Shown: one piece after another, positions 35,890 through 48,612 of the stretch
How the letters are laid out: each line of letters opens with the position of its first letter
Numbering within the stretch: the first letter of the stretch is position 1
Notes under the pieces: model-generated
Seen by the model: only the letters and a program-made list of their open reading frames with translations
Databases searched by the model: none
What the model was told of the DNA's origin: nothing
Source: Metallyticus violacea
Lineage: Eukaryota > Arthropoda > Insecta > Mantodea > Metallyticidae
Direction: 5' to 3'
Assembly (NCBI GenBank): GCA_030762175.1
Contig: CM060842.1
Location: forward strand, 48,814,501 to 48,878,500
Length of the DNA stretch: 64,000 nucleotides
Position numbers and translations under genes: made by a program

Positions 35890-36922
35890 CTGAATAACTT
35901 ATGTTTAAATAATAGTGAAAGACTATTTTATCTTGCAGTAAAGCTTATTACACTGTTTGGTTGCAATAAAAGTGGGTCATTTTTTAATAAATATATGTTT
36001 CGAAATACATGATCGTTAACTGTTTCCAACTCTATCTGCTGTGAAAAGACGTACCTTTTTAAACGCCCTTACATCTTGCGTAAATGTTTAGTGAAAATAC
36101 AAACTGCATTATATTGAGCTTTTTTATGTTGAAATGTGCGAATATATTGTATACCTATAAGAAAATAAACTAAATTGTATCGCCCAAGTATAACATCTGA
36201 CAGAAACGTTTTGTTTAGCAGTTTTCCTAAGTTTTATTGTTTTAACTGTAGAGGAAATTTTATTTCGTTATTCGTGTCTTGATTAGAATCAGATTATTTA
36301 TACACAAATATTGCTAGTTCACGTTTTTCTGTCATGTTTTTCAATACCCTATGCACCTGTTACAAAGAGTGATAGCTCGTGTTTCTCTCACTCATCGATG
36401 TGAAAGTTGCGGAAATATATAAGGGTCTGCCAGACACGCAGCGGATGATGCTCGTAGCGAGTGCATACAAAGGGGGGAATGGAATCATTATAGTCGAAGC
36501 CTACCACTGCCAAAAATAAAAACAGAAAATCTTTAAAATTATAATTTGGAAAAATGTAGTAAATTACATTTGTTACTCATATAGAAATCTTACGATTAAA
36601 TATTAACTAAATGAAGACTTCAGACTTGCAGCTTAAGAATTTATGATGAGATGTGTGGTTCTGACAAGTCCAAAACAAAATGGTTTCAGGTTCTCGCTAT
36701 GAAACTGACAATTACAACAGTGCTTGAACGTGAGACTATTTTCTGGTGGTTCGATTCCTTCGGACGTACATGGAATTCACGGCAGACAATGTACCTTTCG
36801 CTAGATTTTCTTTTTTTACTTCAGTTTCTCCTGCTATTAATTCTGCTAATTACACAATATTGGCCATCTACTACTTTCAAACAAAGTCTTTGTTGTACTA
36901 TATCTTTTTGATGGTCTGCCTC

Positions 36923-36985
<63 letters not shown>

Positions 36986-37379
36986 GTTGTTGTTGTCGTT
37001 GTGTAATAATCTTCAGTATCTATTTTGGCTCATTCTTCGTACGTAATCCCACCAATAAGAGCGATGATGATCCACGATATCTAATATAATTCGCTCTCGT
37101 TAATATTTTAAATTGCATCGTTATGTAATTATATAAGTACCCCCAGCTACGCTGGTTTTGAAATTGCTGTATATATGGTCTTCGTTTAGATTTTCTGAAT
37201 CCGAAGCTCGCGGATCGCAGTTGAGGACGGTTATTGCTGCTGATAGGCTGCGTTAGTGCATGTTTACGTTCGGAACAATGAACAGTTACAGTGTCAATAC
37301 GTTTCATTTCTCTGTTTGCCAAGGTTCAAAGATTTAATGCAGAACAATTCATTTTCATTTGCTGTAACTGAAACAGCTG
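35561..37379. other. intronic AT-rich DNA with AAG and ATT microsatellites
   Basis: (AAG)n at 35849-35888 and (ATT)n at 36926-36985 running into GTT triplets. Nothing else was recognised. Confidence 0.6.
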
Positions 37380-37687
37380 TTTAGTCTGATGTAGAATTTC
37401 AAGAATTTGCTGCGGTTCATCGCTTTACAATTGGTAAAACGTACATAAATTCAAAACAACAGAATCAGTGTTAGACAAGAAAATAAGACATGCATCATGT
37501 GTTAACAGAGGAAAAATTATTTGACACCGCTGCTCCATTAGAACAATCACTGCGTAAATGTCTTGAAAAGTTAGCACATCAAGCAGGGGTCATTCGTACA
37601 TCAGCACATTCTGCTACAAAAGTTCATCCCTACAAGATGACCGAAGTTCATGACCTAGAGTGTACCTATTCCAAACTGTACAGCTAA
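37380..37687 (+). pseudogene. Tc1/mariner-like transposase relic, N-terminal linker
   Basis: Reads KFKTTESVLDKKIRHAS, shifts frame, then VLTEEKLFDTAAPLE, SLRKCLEKLAHQAGV, TSAHSATKVHPYKMTEVHDL. This follows the insect family pattern VLTEEKLDEIGARLE...SLKRLAQETGVS...LRPYKTTVIHAL. The catalytic region is absent. It is the same family as 25351-25577 and probably 10540-10790. Confidence 0.75.
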
Positions 37688-39781
37688 TAGTTTCATTGTA
37701 CATTGATGATAGTACTTTATCATTATTATCGTTATTATTATTACTACTAAATTTGTAGCAAAATAAACTGTTAATTGTACACTTATAATCAGTACTATAG
37801 CTCATTCCATGTACCAAATTATGTAATTTGTAACACTTTGCAGTCTCATTAAGCGTTTTAACAGTTCCTTGTTACGATACAAACAGTCGAATATATTGTT
37901 TGCATGTAAAAATATCTCAAATTAAATTTTACTAATGTCAGTGCTTTCACAAAATTTATTGTAAATCGATCTCTTTCCTTGATACATTGTGCTTATACTA
38001 GAGAAAAGAGCCTTTGAGCACAGACATTGTGGCCTCACACTGTGGCATATGGGGATTAGAGTCTGCGCATGTGTAGTAATCTTTCCCCACCGTCATTTCT
38101 AATTCTTAACTGACTCAAAGCTGCAACGCATTTCCACACAAATTGTTAATCTCCATATGCCACATCGGCCCCAGTTCGTTAAATAAAGTATAGAATGATA
38201 TTTTAGGAGAATGGAAATGCAAGAGGGTCGTAATAATATTGCAAAAAGAAATTGTACCGGCTTCCAAATCTCTGCATACTGTTCTTCAATTTTGCAACAT
38301 TTAATACAGTCACGTCATTTTTCTTAACTTGACTTCGCTTTCCAATCATGTGAAGTGACAGTTTTCAACTGGATCAAAATATTTACGGTTATTAATTTGT
38401 ACATAACGCTATCGGATGTCACGCATGGCGTCACATTGAGAAACTGATAATATCGAAACATCGATTCGATCGATCGATTAATTCAACGGATCTATGACCA
38501 ACTTCTGCACTATTCACTCGCGCCATATTACCAACACGGAACACAAAGAGAACGCTGAATATCGCCCTTCAAGAAACAAAAATGAATAAAGAAGACTTTA
38601 ATGTGAAAAATGTGATCAGTTAGACCATTTCCAAAAATGTATGCGAACGGTTATTTCTATTTTAAAAAAAACGGACATTTCTGAATAAACGCTGACATGG
38701 CACTCTAGTATTCCCCCTTTCTGGTCATGCTTTTTTAAGAAAAGAAAGCTAAAATCATGCGATCATTCTACTGTCTAATATACCTGTTGTGTGTTATTTT
38801 CTTTTTCGACTAAGCAAGAAATGATTTGCAATCAACTTTACGGAATTATCAGGAAATGGAATTGGGGGAAGTTTTGGGGTAGATGACTTTAGAAGCTCTC
38901 AGACACTAAATAAATTAACTCAAAAAGACTATACATTTGTTTATGTGGATTTTTAAATCCTGTTGGTGTTGAAACCAGAAGCCGTGTTTCTTCACGCAAG
39001 GAAACCCTTGTACCGGCCAATGTTTGACAAGAGTAACACAAAGAAACCACATCTGGACGGTGTATCTTTTTTCCTTTCCTTATTGGGTTTGTTGCTTTCT
39101 CGGAAATCAGATGCATATCGCAGAACCGCACCTGTTCTTTTCCAACGAGCGGTATCCAGAACGAAATATAAACATGACCATTTCTAATGTTTACAAGCTT
39201 TGTGCGGACTGTTTGTTGCGGTACAAGGAGGCTGTCAAACGTTTCTTACCTGAAAGCTGAAACTTCGCGTTAACGAGTGTACACACTATAGGTCATAGTG
39301 TTTGTGTGAAATATTTCCCAGTACACAGGTACATGAATTTTGTTTTTATATAACGGACAGGAGCAGAAAATGAAATCGCTGGGATTGCAAAAGAAAACTA
39401 CTGCTTTAAAGCCTACTAGCTAAATAGATGTAAGATGTTAGTTATTATTAAAAATAAAATGTATTTTCATTTGGGATTTCTAATATTGTGCCATTTTCTA
39501 CACGAAAAGAGTCGGTTTTGAGCTTATGTTAAAATGGATATGTGCTACCACTATAAAAAAGCTTTAAAACAAACATTTAAAATGTTACAGACCTTAAAGT
39601 TTATAAACTCAGATCATTACAGGTAGTATTATGGCAGAACACATAAAGAATGTCAAAGAACTGAATCTGCAAAAAATGTGTTGTTTATGATCATAATCAA
39701 ACTATTTTCTTAGACACGAACGCGGAAGAATTTTGTAAGAGAGTAATTGACCGCCATACCCACTTTTTGTGTGACATGGAA
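37688..39781. other. intronic DNA with one short inverted repeat
   Basis: Arms TGTGGCATATGGGGATTA (38041-38058) and its complement with one mismatch (38147-38164) enclose 88 bases. Otherwise nothing is recognised. Confidence 0.5.
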
Positions 39782-40030
39782 ACCGCCATGGCGTTAAGGC
39801 GCAGACTCGTGAGCGGGAGATTTGGGGTTCGATTCCTACCAGGACTGCCCTCCCTGATTGAGGTTCTTTCCAGGTTTTCCTGGTCCTCATAAATGGCAAA
39901 TGCCAAGGAGGTATTCTAAACTTACCTAGAACGTTTCCTTCCTTTAAAAAAATCCTTTCCCAGTTTATCGTGTATCATCAGTAGTTAAAACGGGCGTTAA
40001 GCACTATTAAAAAAAAAAAAAAATTACAAA
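39782..40030 (+). repeat. SINE-A copy 6 with 9-bp TSD
   Basis: Head CCGCCATGGCGTTAAGGCGC lacks part of the A-box; B-box GGTTCGATTCC; body and 3' end shortened; A-rich tail. GACATGGAA flanks it at 39773-39781 and 40031-40039. Confidence 0.92.
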
Positions 40031-41639
40031 GACATGGAAGTTCATACGCTGATCACTGGGGGCGGTAGTGTATCTTACTTTCTAATCATACGGCAGTAAA
40101 TCCGACGACACAAATTGCATCCAGATACTGCCTTATTCGTCAGGATTTATTTTCAATGCTGGGGGCGAAAGGAAGCTGGGTTTTGTAATCAAGTAGTTGC
40201 GTTCGTTACAACACAAGTTACAAAATGCCTACTGCTTATAGCAATGTCTTCGAAGAACCAAGGCCTACCATATGTAGCTACAGAGATAGGTGACTCATCC
40301 TCGGCTTACCTGACCGAATTCACTACTTCTCGGATAAAATAGTTCCCCAATAAATTATCTTAGTACTATTACAATCTGAAATAGTCTTTGTAAGTGTCGG
40401 AAATCAAAACCAGGCTATACACATATATTACAGTTCATTTTCTTATTGCTTCCATCTGAAACTCTACAGAAAGGTTATCTCGCTATAGTAAGGTTGGTTC
40501 ATTATATACGATGTCTTAAAAATTGAGTTTAACAAATTATTTTACAATTTGACTTTACAACAATATTATTTACACATGATTACTAATTATGGGGTTTTGA
40601 GACAACTATCTTTGAGCTGCTGTTCTTTCGATAAGCTAATGGCGAGGAACTGTAAAACAGAGTAAGCACCGCATCTTATGTTTTTAAATGCATTTTAATT
40701 GCCCTTCAGTTACCGACTGTATTTTAATATCGGGCAATGCTAGACGCATGCAGGTGAAGGGTTTTGACACGTCTACCACCATGTTCTGATATCTTCTTCC
40801 TATTTAAACTTACAACAATGCAGCAGCTGAGATAAGAGGCTTATTGTTCTAAACATGCAGGTCTTCATTGAAATTCCTCTTCACTACGCCCTAGTAACAC
40901 CAGCTGAATTTTGTATTCCCCTCTCGAGCACAATGCAGGGCGGCCGTGTTTGTTAAGATCCTATAAGCCATTTTCTGCTGACTGTGTTTTTATTTGTATT
41001 CTCGTCTCAGAATATAAAGCCAGACCCCTGAGGCATTGCTATAAATTTCTTCATTTTTTTTTTTTTTTACTTCTTGGGACAAAAAGAAATCTCGTATAAT
41101 CAAACAAAGTATCTAACTGTTTGTGCCTTAAGAGTAGACAAATAAAATGTCGCAATTCTCTAATTGCATGTTGATCTCCTAGCAAAGAAACCAAGAGCGG
41201 AGAAAGTATAATAATGAAATAATAAATTTGATTTTCTAAAAAATCAAACATAGAACAATTTACCTTCCCAGCATGATTAAAGAAAACAAATAAAAATAGT
41301 CAGATCAAAAATTACAAATGAGGAGCATCGTTTCACAAAGCAGTTTGTCCGCAAGTATAAACTTTTCAGGAATCAGAAAAAACGGATAGCAACCACACTA
41401 AAAGGGACAAACAAAAATTAAAAATGCAACTTTCGAGATCAAGACCTTACAAGGTTATGAGGTTTAAAAAAAAATCAAATCGGGTGCAGTTCCAAAAAGT
41501 ACTTGAACAAGTTGCTTTTTGCACCAAACATATGGACTTATTAATGTTTGAAACGACACATATCAATTTTAAATGCAAGGTTTATTATTAAACCACTTTT
41601 AATATTATCTTAAGAAGGCAGTTAATCTATAGCATCCCC
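40031..41639. other. intronic DNA; transposase tail possible at the end
   Basis: From about 41310 the minus strand may continue the decayed transposase described next, but the frame is too broken to show it. Nothing else was recognised. Confidence 0.35.
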
Positions 41640-42934
41640 AATCCTTCTTCTTCTTCCTCTTCAAGGCAAACACTCGACAACATTATCATTATCTTCATCA
41701 TTATCCTGATATGGTCTGATCAACGACACCAAGATAAAAATTCAGCGAGTCTAGGCTTCTCCAATTGTCACCAAATCTCTGCTTCAGTAGCTTTTGCTAA
41801 ACCTTTTTGCAGGTTTAATCTTCGGTGCCTGTCTTACAGTTTCTGGATCACAAACATTTTGCTGTGAGTGGTCCCATTTCAAAACTGAATGGGGTTTTTA
41901 GAAGAACCATCTAATATACAAGTAGGCTCCATTTTTCAACAACATTTCCTGCCTTTTCTGGTTTCTTTAACTTGGTCCTCTTCATATCCTTAATGCAATC
42001 TAACTTTTTTTTAGCACATTAGATAAAGTTAATTAAAATTCCGAACAGTGCAATCTTTACCCAATAAATGGACAGTCGCTACTTTTCCATAAATTTCGTG
42101 GTATTCTTCGGATGTTTTTATTTCAGACATCTTCTAACTTTCGAAATATTTTTCTGTAACTCCGAACATTCCATCTGGTGGTAGAAATGATTGGAAAAGT
42201 TGTTGTAATGTTCTTTATCTGTGGAGGAGAATATTTCAATAGTCAACATAAAAGCACATAGGCAACGTGACTGTTCCGGTTTTGTTAAGCACACCCATCA
42301 CAGAAAAATCTTACAATTGTAGTTGAAGGATCAAATTGGAATTTACTGGGAAATAGTACAGAAGACATTTCAATAGCCCCACGTTCACTCTGGTTTTCTG
42401 TCCAGCAATAGAAGTGTGGAAATTTATTTTGAAGTCAGATATGCAAATAGCATAACCTTGAATAGTAAGCCTCGCCTATGGAAAGTTTAAGGAGAGGCTG
42501 AACTTGCTGGAGATCAAAGGAGAACAAGACACCGCTCATGGGCTTCTCCTTCATAATTTTAAGGAACGGTTTTTGGCCTCAAGTTGTGATGTTTAGTTTT
42601 TTGTTTTCATCATTGATGGATTTCAGTAGATAGAACATTCGTAAACAATTGTTACAAACTTCTGTTGTTGGAGAGCCAAATTCTCGATTGAAATTGTTGG
42701 AAAAATACAATGGAAAACCCACTTTTTTACTTTGAGTTGATCTGGAACTCAGCCATTTTAAATCTTGAATAACTTATTAATACTGAGTACTGAGGGTAGG
42801 TATAACTCTCTTTTTGGGGCAAGTAATAACTTTCTCGAGCTTCCAAATTTAATAGGAACCTAACTACAGACTTTTTCTTTTCATCTAAAAACTTACTCTT
42901 GTGATCACCTTCTCTTCGCCCAACAACAAAAACC

Positions 42935-43013
<79 letters not shown>

Positions 43014-43250
43014 TATTATTATTATATGGCACGGTATTTTAAATAAATAATAAATTAAGCAAAATAATTACCTGGCCTCAGAATCTTCCTTGCGTTTATT
43101 TAAAGGATTTTTCTTCCTCTTCCTGGATCCTTTAGATTTCTGTCGAACAAGACAGTCACCTTCTATCCTCTTAAGCACACGTCTTAACACACCAGAAGCT
43201 TTTCTCACATTGAATAAGGGACAATGCATTTTGTATTGTTAAATTCTCTA
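41640..43250 (-). pseudogene. decayed DDE-type transposase with FDLQ/CDGC motifs
   Basis: The longest readable piece (about 42200-42570, minus) gives KPMSGVLFSFDLQQVQPLL, SIGEAYYSRLCYLHI, a stop, FPHFYCWTENQSERGAIEMS and VRFFCDGCA, a stop, QNRNSHV. This order (FDLQ, GEAYY, WTEN..RGAIE, CDGC..QN) fits a family of arthropod and cnidarian transposase-like proteins usually annotated as uncharacterised or DUF7869. A basic N-terminal piece (SKGSRKRKKNPLNKRKEDS) lies at 43075-43145, separated by an AAT microsatellite. Multiple stops and shifts show it is dead. The superfamily assignment is from memory of motifs. Confidence 0.6.
42935..43011 (+). repeat. (AAT)n microsatellite
   Basis: About 25 AAT triplets, inserted in the decayed transposase, followed by a short inverted (ATT) run. 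Confidence 0.97.
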
Positions 43251-44854
43251 ACTTAGGTACACATTAGACGAAAAGAGCACGGAAAGCAGCATTTCCTTCA
43301 CAGACTGCATTTTGTTCCGACACACTGAATGGATTAAATGCAATTTGAGGTCTATATTTTACATAGAAAGAAGAGAAAAGACTTGTAAGGCATTACTGAG
43401 AGTAAGAAATCACACCAAACAGAATTTTGCCCATGGATGGACGAACTGCTTTTTGAAACGATGCTCCTCAAAAGTTTTACATTGTGCAACAAAAAGTTTG
43501 GTACAAAAACAATAATTGACAATGAGAAAAACAACTACTGATTGCACAGTGCACTTGCAAATTTTCTTAATGCCAACAGATCGTTGTTTCTTAAAAATGA
43601 CATCTGATAAATGCTCTTCTTCATAATTTTATAATCGGCTCTGGCCATAAGTACGCCTATAATTTCAGCATGCTGGTGATTGGAAAAGATACTCTCTTTC
43701 AGTTTCCTCGAAGAAAGAAGTTTACAGAGATCTGGAGGGTCACTGGAGTTCATCAAAGTACAAAATAAGTCGTTCCGGAAACAAATATTGCAATCTTGCG
43801 CTGTTTCTATATCCTGAAGACAGGTGAAGAGTGAATGATTGCAAGTTAAATTACCATATTTTAGAATTAACAGCATATTCCAGTATCTTTGTGGCTATTT
43901 ACTGCTAGGCAGATTGCAAGATCTAAATTACAATGTATTTTGCTTCATCTAACTATTGACCATGTGAAGTTCCGCAAAGGAACCAACTGATTATGAACTG
44001 CAAAATATTTAATAAAATAAAGACATTTTGAAGAGTTCCAGGGAAAAGGGCAGAAATACTCCAGTTAGTATACACAAATTTACGGATATATATAATTGTT
44101 GTCTGGTATTCAAGAGGTGATCAGTACACTGTGAAGATGGTTAGTACCTATCCAAAATATCGGGTGAACTGTCTGACTATTTTCTTTGTTATTGTGTTTA
44201 GGTGTACTTCACAATTTTTTAACGAACTTTATATATACGAGCATGTGTATGAATTTAGCAAATTCATACACGTTTTAAAAGTTTCAACGTTAACCAATTT
44301 CTATACTATATGCATAAATTGAAAGCAGCAGCATGAAAGAATAATTCGTGCTAGAAAGGACTTATAACTGATTATATGATGTAATACACCTAAGTGATTA
44401 AGAAAGTTTCCCAATAGGTAAAATAAAAAAAAAAAAAAAAAAAACATGCATGCATGCATGCATGCATGCAAAAATTGCAGCTTAAAAGTTCGCCTAAGTT
44501 TGGAATTTTCAGAACAGGATCGGATATCTTGTGGAGCAGGTAAATTTTTTTCTGCGGGAAGGATTATTAGCACCAAGTTCCGATTGTAGAACTGTATGCT
44601 GTAAAGCCTTTTTAAGAGCACTCTGTTGAAACAATTTCAAGAGCTTATAGTTCTGAATGGAATCCTGAAATTCTGCACAGATGTCGCGTATGCTCTGTGT
44701 TGAAATATTAATTTTTTTTAATGAAATTTATACTTTTTTCTTCTTGCAGGAGTTGCCACAATTTTTCCTTAGCTCTGTTACAACTATTATAATGTACTTT
44801 ACGTCATCTTATTCTGATGTTTATGCAGCCCATTATTTGTGTTTGTGCACTGAC
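43251..44854. other. intronic DNA; unidentified 113-codon minus ORF
   Basis: The minus frame 43876-43535 has protein-like composition with Cys pairs (CNICF, FCTLM) and lies 5' of the transposase relic on the same strand. It may be a further piece of a mobile element; I cannot identify it. An A run (44424-44443) followed by (CATG)n (44445-44470) is also here. Confidence 0.3.
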
Positions 44855-45157
44855 GGTGTCTTGTCCTCGCCGTGTGCCTCTGTGTTTAGTTGATGCGTGT
44901 GCAATTGAATGCAAGTAACCATTGAGAAATGAACGTCTATATTTCCCTTTGTTGACCGCCATGACAATATATTAAGGAAATGCTAGTGGAACTGGTCAAC
45001 CGACTTAACATCGCTAGATTTTTTTTTCTTTCTTTCTTTGGGAGTATGTACAGAGTGTCCTGTACACGATCCCAGTTGACACAAATTGAGCGAATGTTCG
45101 CCACTTTTGAACAAAAGCGACACAAGCCTGAAATATTTGCCAGAGGTCGACAGACAC
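44855..45157 (+). repeat. dispersed repeat R5, copy 1
   Basis: GTCTTGTCCTCGCCGTGTGC, AACCATTGAGAAATGAACG, CCAGTTGACACAAATTG and GCCAGAGGTCGACAGACACT recur in order at 54597-54835. Confidence 0.65.
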
Positions 45158-45448
45158 TTTATTTTATTTTATTTATTTACGGATGCTCTTTAATATCTCA
45201 GGTCATGAGCGTCCTATTTTATTCAGGGTGAAACGGCCGACAAAATTTGCTTAGAGGTCTCTTCTTTCAGGCTTGAGGTTCTTTTTCGTGACGTAAATGT
45301 ACGACACGGGACCCACGGCTTTACTTCCCTTCCGAAGGAAGTCATACTTAGGATTTTTACGCCCGAAAAAATTCATCCATCCTGATCGGGTTTGAACCCC
45401 CGATCTTGGGTTTAGAAGGAAAGTATGGTTACCACTACACCACCAGGT
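45158..45448 (-). repeat. SINE-B, full length (tRNA-derived)
   Basis: Minus strand begins CCTGGTGGTGTAGTGGTAAC (A-box) and has GGGGGTTCAAACCCGATC (B-box) about 30 bases on. The body includes CCTCAAGCCTGAAAG, GGCCGTTTCACCCTGAATAA and a terminal (AAAAT)n-type tail. Confidence 0.85.
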
Positions 45449-45663
45449 AATGAATGTAAGGTTCAAAACAGACACCTTTGAACACTTTCTGTAATTTCTG
45501 CCAAGGGTACTCGCAGGTTAAATTGATAATATCACGTCATAATTGTTAAATGTCCCTAACACCCGTGTTTCCTTCGATGATGTAAGCCTTCTTTACAACA
45601 CATCAGAGTACCGCTATTTTCAGGAGCTAACAATGAGGAATACTTTTGTTTAATGGGATTCTG

Positions 45664-45870
45664 CGACGCCATGATCGAATGGTTGGACTGCTTGCCGCCC
45701 ACCGAGGCGGCCCAGGTTCGATCCCTGTGGTCGTAAGTGGAAAGGCTTTTGGACATGTTTTCTCCGGGTACTCCAGTTTACCCTGCTATTCTTTCTTCAT
45801 ATCTTATCTTCATCATTGCGAAAATCAACGGGAAGCTGTCGCAGTATCTCTGCCCAGAAAAATTGTACAC
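45664..45870 (+). repeat. tRNA-derived SINE-E
   Basis: GCCATGATCGAATGGTTGGA (A-box-like), CCCAGGTTCGATCCCTGTGG (B-box), then TTTCTCCGGGTACTCCAG in the body. Only one copy was seen. Confidence 0.65.
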
Positions 45871-48001
45871 AGGGCATGATTATGCTTCCAGTAAGCATTT
45901 CAAAGCCTAAAATGCTGGCAATTCAATCTATGAAAAGAGAAAAATCCTACAGAACTACATAAGTTGAGGGCGTAGGTTCAACCCTTGGATGATGTTTTAA
46001 TCCAACTGCGGCTGGAAAGCCCAGTAAATTCATGCAAATACAAGAAGGTAAATATTTCAAAACAGACCACCTTTATCCCTTTGATGGCAAGAGCAATACC
46101 CTTAGCTGTCGCTAACAGAATGCCCCCTGCAGAGAGATCCGCCATTTGTTTTTACGTGGGCTTCGACCCCCAACAAAGAACACCTTTGTCATGACACGCG
46201 TCCGCTTGTGGAACACACGCATGCGGGCGGCGTGCCTTTTCCGGTCCAGCGACTGCGGGGCATGTCAAAACACTGATTCTTCCCGGAAATATATAGAGGC
46301 AGAGTGTTGACACATGCGCGGCTAATAAACGCTACCAAAGCTTGAGCATTCTCTATGTAGATGTTCATGTAACTTCATGAGTTGCACTGGATTCTCTGAT
46401 CGCATTCGCACAGTTTTTCAGAGTGAAAACTGTTTTCAACTTTTTTTTCTTTTGAAATTCACTAAGTTATGAAAGCGATTACGATGTATAACTGTTTATA
46501 AATACAGCGAATCTATTTTGGAAAGTAACTATCGTTAATTATTTTCCATTTTCTAAGAATATAAATAAAATTAACCGATTAAAATCACTACACTTCTTCT
46601 AAAAATTGCATATGTACATAAAAATTACAAGCAATGTAATGCAATTTATAGTATATATAAAGTCTCTCCGCAGTAAAATAAAAAATGTGGGTGAGTCTTG
46701 CAACCTAAATAACAATCTAAATCACGGCAGAAATGTTTTATACACATGCTGTATAATAGCTGAAAGGGAAAATTTAACATATTTTTCACTTTTCCTTTTG
46801 TTTATTTTTAAACAGTATTATAGCATCAGTACTACACTAGGTCGGTGTTTCATGTTCTGGAAAAAACATTCATTGTTAATCACTTTTTAGATTACAATGG
46901 AAAATAGTTATTTTATCCTCCGCAAAAATTTTACTATGCTGTTTAATATAACATCTTTGGGTGGAAGAGTAAATTTAGACTATACCAACTTGAATGTTTC
47001 TCAAAGAGAAACGACTATGCAGGGCATGCATGAGTAAATAATCGAAATATTACTGCACTTGATTATCTATTTTTTTTAAAAGTTACGTTCATTTTTTTAA
47101 ATAGTGTCCATGGTAATAATATGTTTCGTTCGCATCTTACATCAAGGGACAACGTCTCCAGATACTATTTAGATTGCAAACTGAATGAACCTGAAAATAG
47201 TGAAGAGAAAGAGGTCACCTCTATGAATAATGAAATATAAATATATAACTTCAGTTGTATGTGAGATATGGGCCAACTTTTCAAGATGTTCCTTTGCTTC
47301 TTGAAATATATTCCTATAGTACTGGCCAAGAGTCTAGACATCGAAGGAAGCAATATTTCCCACCTTATGACGTGCCTTTCTGCGAAGTGTGGAATGGGGA
47401 TATAATCCTGTTATGCATATTTTTCTTCCCTATAAGTCTCTGATTGTAGTGGGCCTTGAAAAGCATTGCCAAGCTGGACGGCAAGGCCATCTAGTGTACA
47501 CCACGCCCCCCATTTCGAATCTTCATTTCCGGTTGGCGCGTCGGAAAAAAGAAATATGGGAAAGCGTGCCAAATTTCATTATTTTACTGCCGACCCTCCC
47601 CCCCCTTTTTTTTTCTTTCCCATTTTTTACTATAGCTGCCTTTCATTGCTGATGCGAACGCAAGCAACATGTACCTACTGTTAATTTATTTAAATAGTAA
47701 TCTTTATTTTACTTTATATTTCGTCCCTAATCTCTACGGATGATGTAGTTGGCAATTTTTAAAGCTTTTAGTGCAACAGTATAAATACAAAATTGTATGG
47801 CAATGAAATGAAAATAAATGTTGTACATATCTGCATAAGCTACAGTGTAAAATGAGACTATTTAAACTTTCCCAAACATATGAAATATTCACCAATAAAC
47901 GCTATATATAAAATAACAACGTTTTGAAATGGGTTGCAACATTGCACTAAAATAAACTTCTTGCTCTCATTCTGTTTCTTCTATATCAAACATTCAGAGT
48001 G
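45871..48001. other. intronic DNA, nothing firm
   Basis: A GC-richer patch at 46180-46330 includes a TATA-like AAATATATAGAGG (46285-46297) but no ORF follows. C/T runs lie near 47600. Open frames match nothing known. Confidence 0.35.
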
Positions 48002-48425
48002 GAGTAGCTCAGCCTGTCCCGAATTCAAATCACTTGGGACTGTCCATTCTGACCTTGGATTTCATTGTGGTTTCCCCTGGTCGCTTAGGCAGATGCTGGG
48101 ATGAATCTTTACTTTCCATGAATTTTACGCTTTCCCATTTAATATCATTTTGTTGGTTCTGTTACAATGTCGAAAGTGCCAGGATAGGTGGGCAGGCGCG
48201 GTGTGATGGTGGCTTGCGCTCATTAAGGGTTTCTAATTCGGCGTCTGGTTTGGAAGTGGATCTTTTGAGAGACTTTAGATCCTGGCCGTTCGGTGTCTCC
48301 CTCATATGATTCCTTCCTCCCGGATGTGTCCCCCTGGGGACGTAGGCGCAAACGGCCAGCCATGAGCAACTCTGAAATACCAAAGTACTCTTCTCCGCCC
48401 CAAACAATCATATCCAAGAACATTA
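48002..48425 (+). repeat. SINE-R2 copy 3
   Basis: GTGGAGTAGCTCAGCCTGTC and CGAATTCAAATCACTTGGG look like shortened A and B boxes. The remainder matches the 19.6-20.5 kb copies, including GTGGTTTCCCCTGGTCGCTT and CGCAAACGGCCAGCCATGAG. Confidence 0.7.
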
Positions 48426-48578
48426 CTTACCAGCATTGCTAGCAGAATCTTGAAGCAGTCAATCATGCATTTTAATGAAAGGTCCATTTCTGGTGATAAA
48501 AATTGTGTTTATTTTCTTCCACGTATTTTAAAGTTTTTGCAATGTCTTTAAAACCAGAGTAGAAAGGATTACTGTTTT

Positions 48579-48579
<1 letters not shown>

Positions 48580-48610
<31 letters not shown>
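48580..48610 (+). repeat. poly-A tract
   Basis: 31 A residues; possible tail of an unrecognised retroposon to the left. Confidence 0.95.

Positions 48611-48612
<2 letters not shown>

Noticed and set aside
36745..36765. B-box-like GGTTCGATTCC without a partner
   Set aside because: No A-box at the proper distance; also true of the GGTTCAAATCC at about 63150 on the minus strand.
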